This document shows positions 9,501 through 15,929 of a DNA stretch of 64,000 nucleotides, piece by piece (the first letter of the stretch is position 1; each line of letters starts with the position of its first letter). The notes beneath the pieces are model-generated. The model was given only the letters and a program-made list of their open reading frames with translations, was not told the origin of the DNA and did no database searches. The stretch covers positions 62,001 through 126,000 of the forward strand of contig JASBRP010000001.1 of the NCBI GenBank assembly GCA_030149365.1, given 5' to 3'. The translations under genes were made by a program, and so were the position numbers. The stretch is from Solimonas sp. (GTDB lineage: Bacteria > Pseudomonadota > Gammaproteobacteria > Nevskiales > Nevskiaceae).

Positions 9501-10068
9501 CCGCCGCCGCGTCGCCGCCGTCCCCGGCAGCGACGCCTTCGTGCGCCAGGTGGCGCTGACCCTGGGCCGGCTGATGCAGTACAAGGACGAATACGAGGTC
9601 GCGCGCCTGTACACGGACCCCAAGTTCATGGAGCGCATGCGCGAGCAGTTCACCGGCGACTTCAAGTTCAGCTTCAACCTCGCCTCGTCCGCACTCTTCA
9701 CCGGCAAGGACAGCGACGGCCGCCCCAAGAAGCGCCAGCTCGGCAGCTGGATGATGTGGGCATTCCGCCTTTTGGCGCCGATGAAGGTCCTGCGGGGCAC
9801 ACCCTTCGACATCCTCGGCTACACCGCCGAGCGCCGCATGGAACGTCGCCTGATCCGCGAATACCAGGAGCTGATCCCGGGAATCGCGGATCGGTTGAAT
9901 GCGGGCAACCTTATCGCAGGTACCGAGCTGGCGCGGGCCGCGATCGACATCGCGGGCTATGGACCAGTGAAGGAAGGCAATGCGAAGGCCTACGAGGCGA
10001 AGCTGCCGGCGTTGAAGGAAGCTTTCGACAAGGCGACGTCGGCACCACAGGCACGCGCCGCAGCCTGA
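6595..10068 (+). CDS. Indolepyruvate:ferredoxin oxidoreductase family, single-chain fusion
   Basis: A 1157-residue 2-oxoacid:ferredoxin oxidoreductase in which IorA-like and IorB-like parts are fused. Visible elements in order are the pyrimidine-binding N-terminal domain (GYRGSPLGVYD), a GCPHNTST segment near residue 434, the thiamine diphosphate motif GDGTYSHSG near 497, an eight-cysteine [4Fe-4S] region from about residue 634 (VCEGCGDC), and the gamma domain GGIGGTGVLTIG near 725. It should oxidatively decarboxylate a 2-oxoacid to an acyl-CoA while reducing ferredoxin. I chose the ATG at 6595, overlapping the VOC stop, over an upstream ATG at 6550 inside that gene. Proteobacterial fusions of this type are frequent in catabolic clusters, but the substrate is not known. 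Confidence 0.9.
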   Translation: MTKSVTTLDDKYVQPSGRVFMSSNQALVRLVLEQSRRDRALGLKTAGYISGYRGSPLGVYDSALWGAQKLLDQHDIRFVPGLNEELAVSSIRGTQELAWFGKSAFEGVFGLWYGKGIGVDRACESLKLGNLEGAAAKGGFLAIAGDDHGGKSSDSAHQSEHTLIASMLPILYPATIGEIIEFGLAGWAMSRYSGCYVALKCITDTLDLSGSVELPDAHRPFVTPAGLELPPGGLNLRQNQPALVEEDFLVNHRLPAATAFAQANGLDRVVIDGPRRSLAIVSAGKAYLDVRQALADLGLDDAHCARLGVRLYKPGLIWPMVRDTLVDFAAGSSAVLVVEEKRPVMEDQVARHLYAIGADRRPALAGKRDLEGHSLLSAAGELTVPQLRKAIRTLLQQIGIVDPQVEEHYALFHGIETRSLQGGGSVRPAYFCSGCPHNTSTKLPDGSFALGGIGCHGLAAVVMDRKTMQFMPMGHEGSPWAAVSQFVDTPHVFQNMGDGTYSHSGVLAIRASVAAKANMTYKVLYNDAVAMTGGQPVEQQITPVDMVNQLLSEGVRPVKLVSDNPEQYQGIKLPPHSTLHHRDELDALQKQLRELKGVSAIVYEQTCAAEKRRRRKRKLMADPDQRIFINPAVCEGCGDCSVQSNCISVLPLETEFGRKRQIDQSNCNKDYSCVKGFCPSFVTVTGAKIAKRVSGDPQRLEQAIAALPEPSVASLEAKGYNILVGGIGGTGVLTIGALLGMAAHLDGKGCSILDLTGMAQKGGSVTSHIRIGPDPAGIYSSRLSEGMVDVLMACDLIVGSGTGVLKTLRPGRSAAILNTDVAPTGDFQKNKHLDLGEARMREAIVEALAGGAEHSLPASRLATDLTGDSIGTNILMLGYAAQKGLLPVSVASLQEAIRLNGAFVEGNLRTFALGRLAAHAPDLLAQELAPVPVTPLQTVEQVMASRTRLLTDYQDAAYAERYRAFVEDIRRRVAAVPGSDAFVRQVALTLGRLMQYKDEYEVARLYTDPKFMERMREQFTGDFKFSFNLASSALFTGKDSDGRPKKRQLGSWMMWAFRLLAPMKVLRGTPFDILGYTAERRMERRLIREYQELIPGIADRLNAGNLIAGTELARAAIDIAGYGPVKEGNAKAYEAKLPALKEAFDKATSAPQARAAA

Positions 10069-10073
10069 CGGTC

Positions 10074-10157
10074 GCCGTTCGCCCTGAGCCTGTCGAAGGG
10101 TGAACTCCACCCAAGGTGAGGGTCCGCCCGCACTTCGACAGGCTCAGGGCGAACGGA
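10074..10157. repeat. Inverted pair of REP-like elements (family R1)
   Basis: Two well-conserved copies in opposite orientation: 10074-10102 (CCGTTCGCCCTGAGCCTG core) and about 10131-10157. They are separated by 28 bases containing GGTGAGGGTCCGCCC. The pair lies directly after the oxidoreductase stop codon and could form a long hairpin at the 3' end of its mRNA. Confidence 0.88.
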
Positions 10158-10176
10158 CTTCCTGCCCGGATAGCCT

Positions 10177-10260
10177 TGTAGGATGTGGTGAGCGTAGCGA
10201 ACCGCATCGAGCACACTGAGCTGTATCCGATGCGGTTCGCTACGCTCACCACATCCTACA
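10177..10260. repeat. Perfect 33-bp inverted repeat
   Basis: Left arm 10177-10209 and right arm 10228-10260 are exact reverse complements over 33 bases, with an 18-base spacer. The arms contain GGTGAGCGTAGCGAACCGC. It does not match the other repeat families in the window and has no coding capacity. It sits between the oxidoreductase gene and the remains of a hydrolase gene. Confidence 0.9.
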
Positions 10261-10290
10261 TACCGGCTTTCGCCGGCATGACGTTTTTTC
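10261..10290 (+). terminator. Possible terminator built on a dispersed palindrome (family R3)
   Basis: The short palindrome CCGGCTTTCGCCGG is followed after a few bases by a run of six T (about 10284-10289). This could terminate plus-strand transcription from the VOC-oxidoreductase operon. The same palindrome, with longer arms, occurs at 21402-21427, so the element is also a dispersed repeat. Confidence 0.45.
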
Positions 10291-10293
10291 AGG

Positions 10294-11181
10294 TCACGAC
10301 CACCCGCACCCGTGCCAGATTCTGGATACGGGCGTGGCCATCACGAAGGGCACGAAACCGTCCCAGACGCCCTGCGTGTTCTCCGCCGCGCCGATGGTCT
10401 GGTAGGAGCCGCCGCTGCCGCCGAAGAGATAGCCGTAGGGCCGATGCGGCCCATAGAGCTTCGCCGCCACCTGTCGCGAGACCTTCGCCGCCGCCGCATT
10501 GACGCGATAGGCCGCAATGGTCGGATCGGCCGGCGGGCGCCCATCGGCACCGCCGAGGTTGGTCTGCACGTAGTAGGCGCCGCTGTCGAACGTGAAGCCG
10601 AGATCCCCGGTCGCCACGTCGAAGGCGATCGGAAACGGCCCCACGTCCGCGCTCAGCGCCAACGGATAGGTGTTGTGGAAGAAGCGCCCTTAGTAGCGAT
10701 CCTGCGGCGGAAAGTAGAACGAGAAGCGCGCATCCGTGCCGGCGAATACGCCATGCACGTAGCGATGCGGCGCCGGCTCCCGGCGCTCCTCGTCGATCTC
10801 GATGCGGGGCTGGTTGAACAGCGGGTCCATCGAATCGGCCGTGACCGGCCCGGCGGCCGCCGCCTGCATGCCACGGTCCGCCTCCTCCGTCAGGCGCTCG
10901 CCCTTCAGCGGAGCCTTGCCGAACAGGCCGGCCTTGGCGAAACCGCTCATGCGGTCACCCTCCACCGTGGCGCTGAATGTGACCTTCACCGGGATCGGCT
11001 TCTTCACGTCCATGATCCAGTTCAGCGTATTGCCGCTGACCTTCCCCTGCACGTCGTTGGCGCCCATCGGCCCGTCGATGCGCCCGGTGAAGCTCTCGCC
11101 CTGCGCCTCGACCCGCAGGCGGATGACCTGCGCTCCCACCGGCGTCGACAAGGTCACCTTCCAGCTTCCGCTCAGGTTCAT
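10294..11181 (-). pseudogene. Broken alpha/beta-hydrolase-type gene with in-frame stop
   Basis: The reading frame starts at 11181 with a roughly 95-residue beta-rich domain (MNLSGSWKVTLSTPVG... to GKAPLKGERL) followed by a hydrolase-like part. At 10690-10692 a TAA codon follows FYFPPQDRY, and the same frame continues without shift (GRFFHNTYPLALSAD...) through a nucleophile-elbow-like GGSGGSYQ. After VWDGFVPFVMATP the sequence ends prematurely. A +1-shifted frame there reads ARIQNLARVRVVVT then stop, which looks like a natural C terminus, so a large internal deletion is likely. Two independent lesions make it a pseudogene. The family resembles uncharacterised secreted or cytosolic hydrolases; the exact one is not recognised. 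Confidence 0.75.
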
Positions 11182-11355
11182 GAGGTTTTCCAGCAGCTTG
11201 GCCTACCGGTACTTGTATCCCATCGGCCGACGTCAAGCGCACCATTTCCCGCACAGGCAAGATCGACTGCCGCCGGATGGTGCCGCGCGGCTTCCCTGAA
11301 GCGGGAAGAACGGCCGAAGATGGCGTGATACCTCTCGGGCAAGGGAACACCAGCG

Positions 11356-12363
11356 ATGCAGAGCACGTCGGACAAGCCGGTACTGGTCGCCGGAGCCAGC
11401 GGATTCGTGGGCAGCCACATCGCCCGCCTGCTGGTGCAGCGCGGCCGCAAGGTCCGCGTGCTGCTGCGCAAGACCAGCAACACCGACGCCATGCAGGGCC
11501 TGCCGGTGGAGATCGTCCACGGCGACGTACTGGACCCGGCCTCGCTACGCGCCGCGATGGACGGCGTCGGCACCGTGTTCTACAGCGTGCTGGACCCGCG
11601 CTTCTGGCTCACCGACACCACGCCCCTGCGCCGCAACAACGTCGAGGGCCTGCTCAACGCCATGGACGCCGCCCTGGCCGCCGGCATCGAGCGCTTCGTC
11701 TTCACCAGCACCATGGGTACCCTCGGCATCAACCCCGACGGCCCGGTGACCGAGGACATCCCCTTCAACTGGCGCGACAAGGCCTCCGCCTACATCCTCA
11801 CCCGCCTGGAGGCCGAGACCCGCTTCCTGGCCTGCTGCCGCGAACGGGGCCTGCCGGGCGTCGCCCTGTGCATCGCCAACACCTACGGCCCCGAGGACTA
11901 CCAGCCCACCCCCCACGGCAAGGCCCTGTGGGACACCGCCCGCGGCGCCATGAAAGCCGCGCTCGACGCCGGTGCCCCCACCGTGGACATCCGCGACGTC
12001 GCCGAGGCCGCGCTGCTGGCGGAAACGCGCGGGCGCATCGGCGAGCGCTACATCATCGCCAACGAGTTCATCAGCAATCGCGACTTCTACAGCCAGGCCG
12101 CAGCGCTGCGGGGAAACCCGCCGCCCAAGATGATCCCGATGGGCCTGGCCCATGCCATCGCCTGGGTCTCAGAGCGGGTGTTCAAGCTGATCGGCAAGAA
12201 GGACTACCTGGTCAGCACCGACGCCGTGTTCCTGTCCAACGTGTTCCAGCGCATGGATCATGGCAAGGCCAGCCGCGAGCTGGGCTGGCAGCCAAGGCCG
12301 ATAGCGCAGACGATTCGGGATGCGGTGGCGTGGTACGCGGAAAGGGAGAAAGAGCAGCACTGA
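11356..12363 (+). CDS. NAD(P)-dependent epimerase/dehydratase family (extended SDR)
   Basis: A 335-residue extended short-chain dehydrogenase. The nucleotide-binding motif GASGFVGSH lies at residues 13-21, and the fold resembles dihydroflavonol-4-reductase and 3-beta-hydroxysteroid dehydrogenase types. The catalytic Tyr segment reads AYILTRLEAE, so the position normally occupied by Lys in YxxxK is Arg; activity may be altered. It stands alone on the plus strand between a pseudogene and the convergent end of the AraC-P450 operon. A reductase or isomerase acting on a hydroxy/keto substrate is the reasonable guess. Confidence 0.82.
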   Translation: MQSTSDKPVLVAGASGFVGSHIARLLVQRGRKVRVLLRKTSNTDAMQGLPVEIVHGDVLDPASLRAAMDGVGTVFYSVLDPRFWLTDTTPLRRNNVEGLLNAMDAALAAGIERFVFTSTMGTLGINPDGPVTEDIPFNWRDKASAYILTRLEAETRFLACCRERGLPGVALCIANTYGPEDYQPTPHGKALWDTARGAMKAALDAGAPTVDIRDVAEAALLAETRGRIGERYIIANEFISNRDFYSQAAALRGNPPPKMIPMGLAHAIAWVSERVFKLIGKKDYLVSTDAVFLSNVFQRMDHGKASRELGWQPRPIAQTIRDAVAWYAEREKEQH

Positions 12364-12369
12364 TTCTGT

Positions 12370-12472
12370 CCCCTCGCCCGCTTGAGGGAGAGGGTGCCCG
12401 AAGGGCGGCGAGGGCATGGATGCCAGAGGTAGGGCAACGCATGGAGCAGTTGCCGGGAGAGGGTTTCTGTAT
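12370..12472. repeat. Composite repeat: R4 palindrome plus 48-bp dispersed unit
   Basis: An R4-type palindrome (12370-12394) is followed by a 48-base unit (12407-12454, containing GGGCATGGATGCC and GGGCAACGC) that recurs almost unchanged in inverse orientation at 52572-52618. It ends with GGGAGAGGGTTTCTGTA (12456-12472), which recurs at 57184-57200. The element occupies the convergent gap between the epimerase gene and the APH-fold gene. Confidence 0.8.
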
Positions 12473-12500
12473 ATATCTCTCCGTCGCTAACCACTTCTCC

Positions 12501-13793
12501 TCAGACAGCAGCCAGCAATCCCCCAACATCCTGCGTCTGCCACAAATTCAGGAAATTGATCAGCATCTGCAACTGGCTACGCGCCATCTCGTTCCCTCGC
12601 AACCGCGGATCAGACCGCTCGCGCACCTGCTCCAACTCCGGCACCAGCACCTGCAAATAACGCGGCGCATCCAACAGCCAGGCCCCGCCCATCAGCGCGG
12701 CATAAAGCAGCACCTGGCGCTTCAGCCGCACCACATCGATCTGCGGCCCACCAGCGGCGCGGTACTCAGCCACGAACAGCGCCAGCAACTCATCCCCATG
12801 CCGATCCCACAACTCGTGCTGCGCGGCGCTCATCGCGCCCCAGATCGCCATGGCGACGTTCATCTGGCTGACGCAACCCCAGTCCAGCAGGCCGCATTCC
12901 AGCCCACCCGAATCGCCGCGCCAGAACCAGGCGTTGTCCACGTTCGCGTTCCAGTGGCACAGCGCGATGTAATCCTCGCGCTGCCGCAGTTCCGCGCGGA
13001 TCGCCTCTCCAGCAGCGGCAAGCGCCCCCACCTCCCGCTCCAGCCGCGCCAGGAACTCAACGCTGCGGATGTTCTCCGGCAGCAGGCCCGGATACGCCGC
13101 CGCAAAGCCGGCGACCTGTATGGCGCGACGCTGCAACTGCTCCGCCGAGTACGGTGCCCGCTGCCCCACCGTGAGCTTGGATGGGTCGAACGGAAACTGC
13201 TCCGACACCCCGACCGGCAGGCGCCCGGCGCGGTGCGTGCCCGCCAGCCGCGCCAACGTGCGCAGCAGCGCCTGGTAGTGCGCCAGGGGCTCCGGCAGGT
13301 CCTCGTCCAGGCATTTGTCGTAGTGCCGCTCTATACCATCCCGGCCGAAAGCTATGCGCTGCGTGATCAGCAGCCCAGTGCCCGAGGGCTCGTGGTAGTC
13401 GGCGAAATGGCAGGCGGCGGTGGCGACGGGAAAGCCGGGCTGGCGCGCCAGCAGCGCGAAACGCACCTCCAGCTCCATCTGCGTGCGGCCCTGGTCGCGC
13501 ACCGGGTCCTCGAAGTCGCGCGAGAACTTCGCGAACAGCGCCTCATGCAGACCGGGCTGCGGCCGTTCGTACGCCACCGCCAGCAGCAGCTTGCGCCCGG
13601 TACTGCCGCCAGGGCATTCCTGGCACTGGGTGATGCGGACGACGCGGTTGTCCTGTCCCAGCACGCCGGCCGCGCGGAAGGCCCGCGTCAGGAAGGCTGC
13701 CCCGCCCTCTCGCAGGGCGGCGGGATGCGCCGGCATCTCCAGGCCCAGGCTGTCGCCCGTCACCCAGGAGGAGACGGCCACGGCAGTGCTCAT
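12501..13793 (-). CDS. APH-fold protein with catalytic Asp replaced (likely pseudokinase)
   Basis: A 430-residue phosphotransferase-fold protein whose start (ATG at 13793) overlaps the stop of the aldo/keto reductase by ATGA. The loop that normally reads HGDxHxxN is HWNANVDN (H280-W-N282), so the catalytic base Asp is Asn, while the metal-binding LLDWG segment remains. It therefore may bind nucleotide or substrate without phosphoryl transfer, or use altered chemistry. It is the last gene of the eight-gene AraC-P450 operon. The substrate is unknown. Confidence 0.8.
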   Translation of the reverse strand: MSTAVAVSSWVTGDSLGLEMPAHPAALREGGAAFLTRAFRAAGVLGQDNRVVRITQCQECPGGSTGRKLLLAVAYERPQPGLHEALFAKFSRDFEDPVRDQGRTQMELEVRFALLARQPGFPVATAACHFADYHEPSGTGLLITQRIAFGRDGIERHYDKCLDEDLPEPLAHYQALLRTLARLAGTHRAGRLPVGVSEQFPFDPSKLTVGQRAPYSAEQLQRRAIQVAGFAAAYPGLLPENIRSVEFLARLEREVGALAAAGEAIRAELRQREDYIALCHWNANVDNAWFWRGDSGGLECGLLDWGCVSQMNVAMAIWGAMSAAQHELWDRHGDELLALFVAEYRAAGGPQIDVVRLKRQVLLYAALMGGAWLLDAPRYLQVLVPELEQVRERSDPRLRGNEMARSQLQMLINFLNLWQTQDVGGLLAAV

Positions 13794-14821
13794 TTTCCGG
13801 CCAGGGCCTTGCTGACGCGGCGATCCGGCACGATCCAGTCCGAGCTGGGGTAGATCGGCGCGTTCACGGTGGCCGCGTCCAGCTCGGCCAGGTCTTCCGG
13901 CGCCAGCACCAGCTTGGCGGCGCCGAGGTTGTCGTCCAGCTGATGCAGCTTGGTGGCGCCCAGTAGCACGCTGGCGACACCGGAGCGCGCCAGCAGCCAG
14001 GCAATGGCCACCTGCGCCACGCTGGCCGAGCGTTGCGTAGCGATGCGACGCATCAGCTCCAGCAGCGCAAAGCCGCGCTCGCGGTCGAAACGCAGCATGT
14101 CGAAGCTGGAAAATCGGTTGTCCGGCCGCTTCAGGTCCTCGCGCGTATAGGCCCCGCTGAGGAAGCCATAGGCCAGCGGGCTCCACACCGTCATGCCCAG
14201 GCCGTAGCGCCGCATCATCGGCAGCACGTCGCGCTCCACGTCGCGGCCCAGCAGCGAGTAGTACATCTGCCCGTGCGTGAAAGGCGCCAGGCTGTTGGCC
14301 TTCTGTATCTCCAGCGCCGCTGCCGCCTTCCAGGCCGACCAGTTGGAGAAGCCCAGGTAGCGCACCTTGCCGGCACGCACCACCGCATCGAAGGCCTCCA
14401 GGGTCTCCTCCAGCGGTGTATGCGGGTCCTCGCAATGGGCCACGTAGCAATCGATCCAGTCCGTGCCCAGACGCTTCAGGCTCTGGTCCACCGACCAGAG
14501 AATGTGGCGCCGCGACAGGCCACTGCGCAGCAGCTCGGGGTCGCCGCCGCGGTTGCCGACCTTGGTGGTGATCACCACCTTGTCGCGATGGGCCTTGAGC
14601 GCCGCGCCCAGCAGGCGCTCCGACTCGCCGTCGGCATAGACATCGGCGGTGTCGAAAAGATTGACCCCGGCATCCAGCGCCTTGCCCACCAGCTCGTCCG
14701 CCAGGTCGGCGCCCACCTTGTAGACCGCTCCGAGCGAACGGTTGCCCTGCGTGAAGGTCAGGGCGCCGAAGCCCAGCCGCGAAACCACCAGGCCGGTACT
14801 GCCGAGCGTGGTGTACTGCAC
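13790..14821 (-). CDS. Aldo/keto reductase
   Basis: A 343-residue TIM-barrel NADPH-dependent reductase of the YajO/voltage-gated K-channel beta type. Catalytic residues are visible: Asp and Tyr in FDTADVYADG, Lys in VVITTKVGN and His in CYVAHCEDP. A C-terminal cofactor segment (SVLLGATKLHQLDDNLGAAKL) completes the fold. It follows the crotonase gene by four bases and overlaps the APH-fold gene, so all are one transcript. It probably reduces a carbonyl intermediate of the pathway. Confidence 0.9.
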   Translation of the reverse strand: MQYTTLGSTGLVVSRLGFGALTFTQGNRSLGAVYKVGADLADELVGKALDAGVNLFDTADVYADGESERLLGAALKAHRDKVVITTKVGNRGGDPELLRSGLSRRHILWSVDQSLKRLGTDWIDCYVAHCEDPHTPLEETLEAFDAVVRAGKVRYLGFSNWSAWKAAAALEIQKANSLAPFTHGQMYYSLLGRDVERDVLPMMRRYGLGMTVWSPLAYGFLSGAYTREDLKRPDNRFSSFDMLRFDRERGFALLELMRRIATQRSASVAQVAIAWLLARSGVASVLLGATKLHQLDDNLGAAKLVLAPEDLAELDAATVNAPIYPSSDWIVPDRRVSKALAGK

Positions 14822-14825
14822 GGCG

Positions 14826-15866
14826 CTACTTCGCGGCCTTGCGGCCCGAGCGGCTGAGGCGGAATTCCGGCGGGTACAGACTGTCGTTGTCCTTCACCGC
14901 GTTGTTCAGGCCCTTGCCGAAGGTCTCCTTGTTCAGCGTCAGCTCGTCGGCGTCGTTGCGTACCGCCGGGAACATGCCTTCCAGCCAGGAGGTCAGCAGG
15001 CTGCCCATGTACTCGCCCTGATGCTGCTTCATGATCTCGAAGAAGTGCTTCTGCATCACCACCACGTCGGTCGGGCGCGTGCGGCTGCAGGCCAGCGCGT
15101 ACTTCTCCACGGTGGCTTCCAGCTGGTCGCGCGGCACCACGCTGTTGAGGAAGTTGCAGTCCTGCATCTCCTTGGCAGTGAAGGGGCGGCCGGTGAAGAC
15201 CATCTCCTGGAACTTGCGCATGCCCATGGTCTGCGCCCACTGCCACATGCGCGGGCCCCAGCCCACGTAACGGAACGAGGGGTGCCCGAACAGCGCATCG
15301 TCGGAGGAGATCACCAGGTCCGCGTCCGCCGCCTGGTAGAAGTGCCAGCCGTAGCAATAGCCCTTCACCTCCAGGATGCTGATCTTCTTGAAGTCCTGCA
15401 GGCTGCGGCAGCCGTAGTTCTGGTTGGCGTAGAGCTGGTTGAGCTGGCCCAGGTAGCGGTAGCTGCCCTTGGGCGGGTAGCGCACGCCCTCGTTGGCCCC
15501 GATGCGGAACTCGTGCAGCAGCGAATAATCGCCCTCGGCATTGAGCATCTCCTCCTGCTCCGGCAGGTCCGCCCCGCCGCCCAGATTGTTGCCCACGCCG
15601 CGGATCACCAGCACCTTCACGTCATCGTCGACGTTGGCACGGTGGATCAGGTCCGAGTAGCGCAGCCGCGCCGCGATGGTCGGCGCATTCAGGTGATCCG
15701 GCCGGTTCAGCGTGATCGTCGCGATCTTGGTCTTGGGATCCTTGGAGTACAGGATGATGTCCTGGGGCCGGGGACGCTCGGTCTTCGGCGCCGCCTTCGA
15801 GGCGGCCTTCTTCGTGGCCTGTTTCACTGGCTTCTTCACGGGCTTCTTCGGGCTGCTCTTGGCCAT
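14826..15866 (-). CDS. Crotonase-superfamily protein with Lys-rich N-terminal extension
   Basis: A 346-residue enoyl-CoA hydratase/isomerase-fold protein. Residues 1-30 form a Lys/Ala/Pro-rich tail (MAKSSPKKPVKKPVKQATKK...) not usual in the family. The crotonase core runs from about residue 40, with an oxyanion-type segment GVGNNLGGGADL. The region that carries the catalytic glutamates in classical hydratases (usually GGGxELA) reads YGWHFYQAAD, so simple hydratase chemistry is doubtful. It may be a hydrolase, aldolase-like or decarboxylase member. It is the fifth enzyme gene of the P450 operon. Confidence 0.82.
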   Translation of the reverse strand: MAKSSPKKPVKKPVKQATKKAASKAAPKTERPRPQDIILYSKDPKTKIATITLNRPDHLNAPTIAARLRYSDLIHRANVDDDVKVLVIRGVGNNLGGGADLPEQEEMLNAEGDYSLLHEFRIGANEGVRYPPKGSYRYLGQLNQLYANQNYGCRSLQDFKKISILEVKGYCYGWHFYQAADADLVISSDDALFGHPSFRYVGWGPRMWQWAQTMGMRKFQEMVFTGRPFTAKEMQDCNFLNSVVPRDQLEATVEKYALACSRTRPTDVVVMQKHFFEIMKQHQGEYMGSLLTSWLEGMFPAVRNDADELTLNKETFGKGLNNAVKDNDSLYPPEFRLSRSGRKAAK

Positions 15867-15929
15867 GTCTTCCTCCGTTATGTGTTTGTTCTTCCGGGCC
15901 TGTCGCTGCCCGTGTGTCCAGCCATGAAC

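Noticed and set aside
6496..10110. Open frame of about 1200 codons antisense to the indolepyruvate oxidoreductase gene
   Set aside because: It is a mirror frame produced by the third-position GC bias of the real gene. It has Ala/Gly/His/Val-rich composition and no domain.
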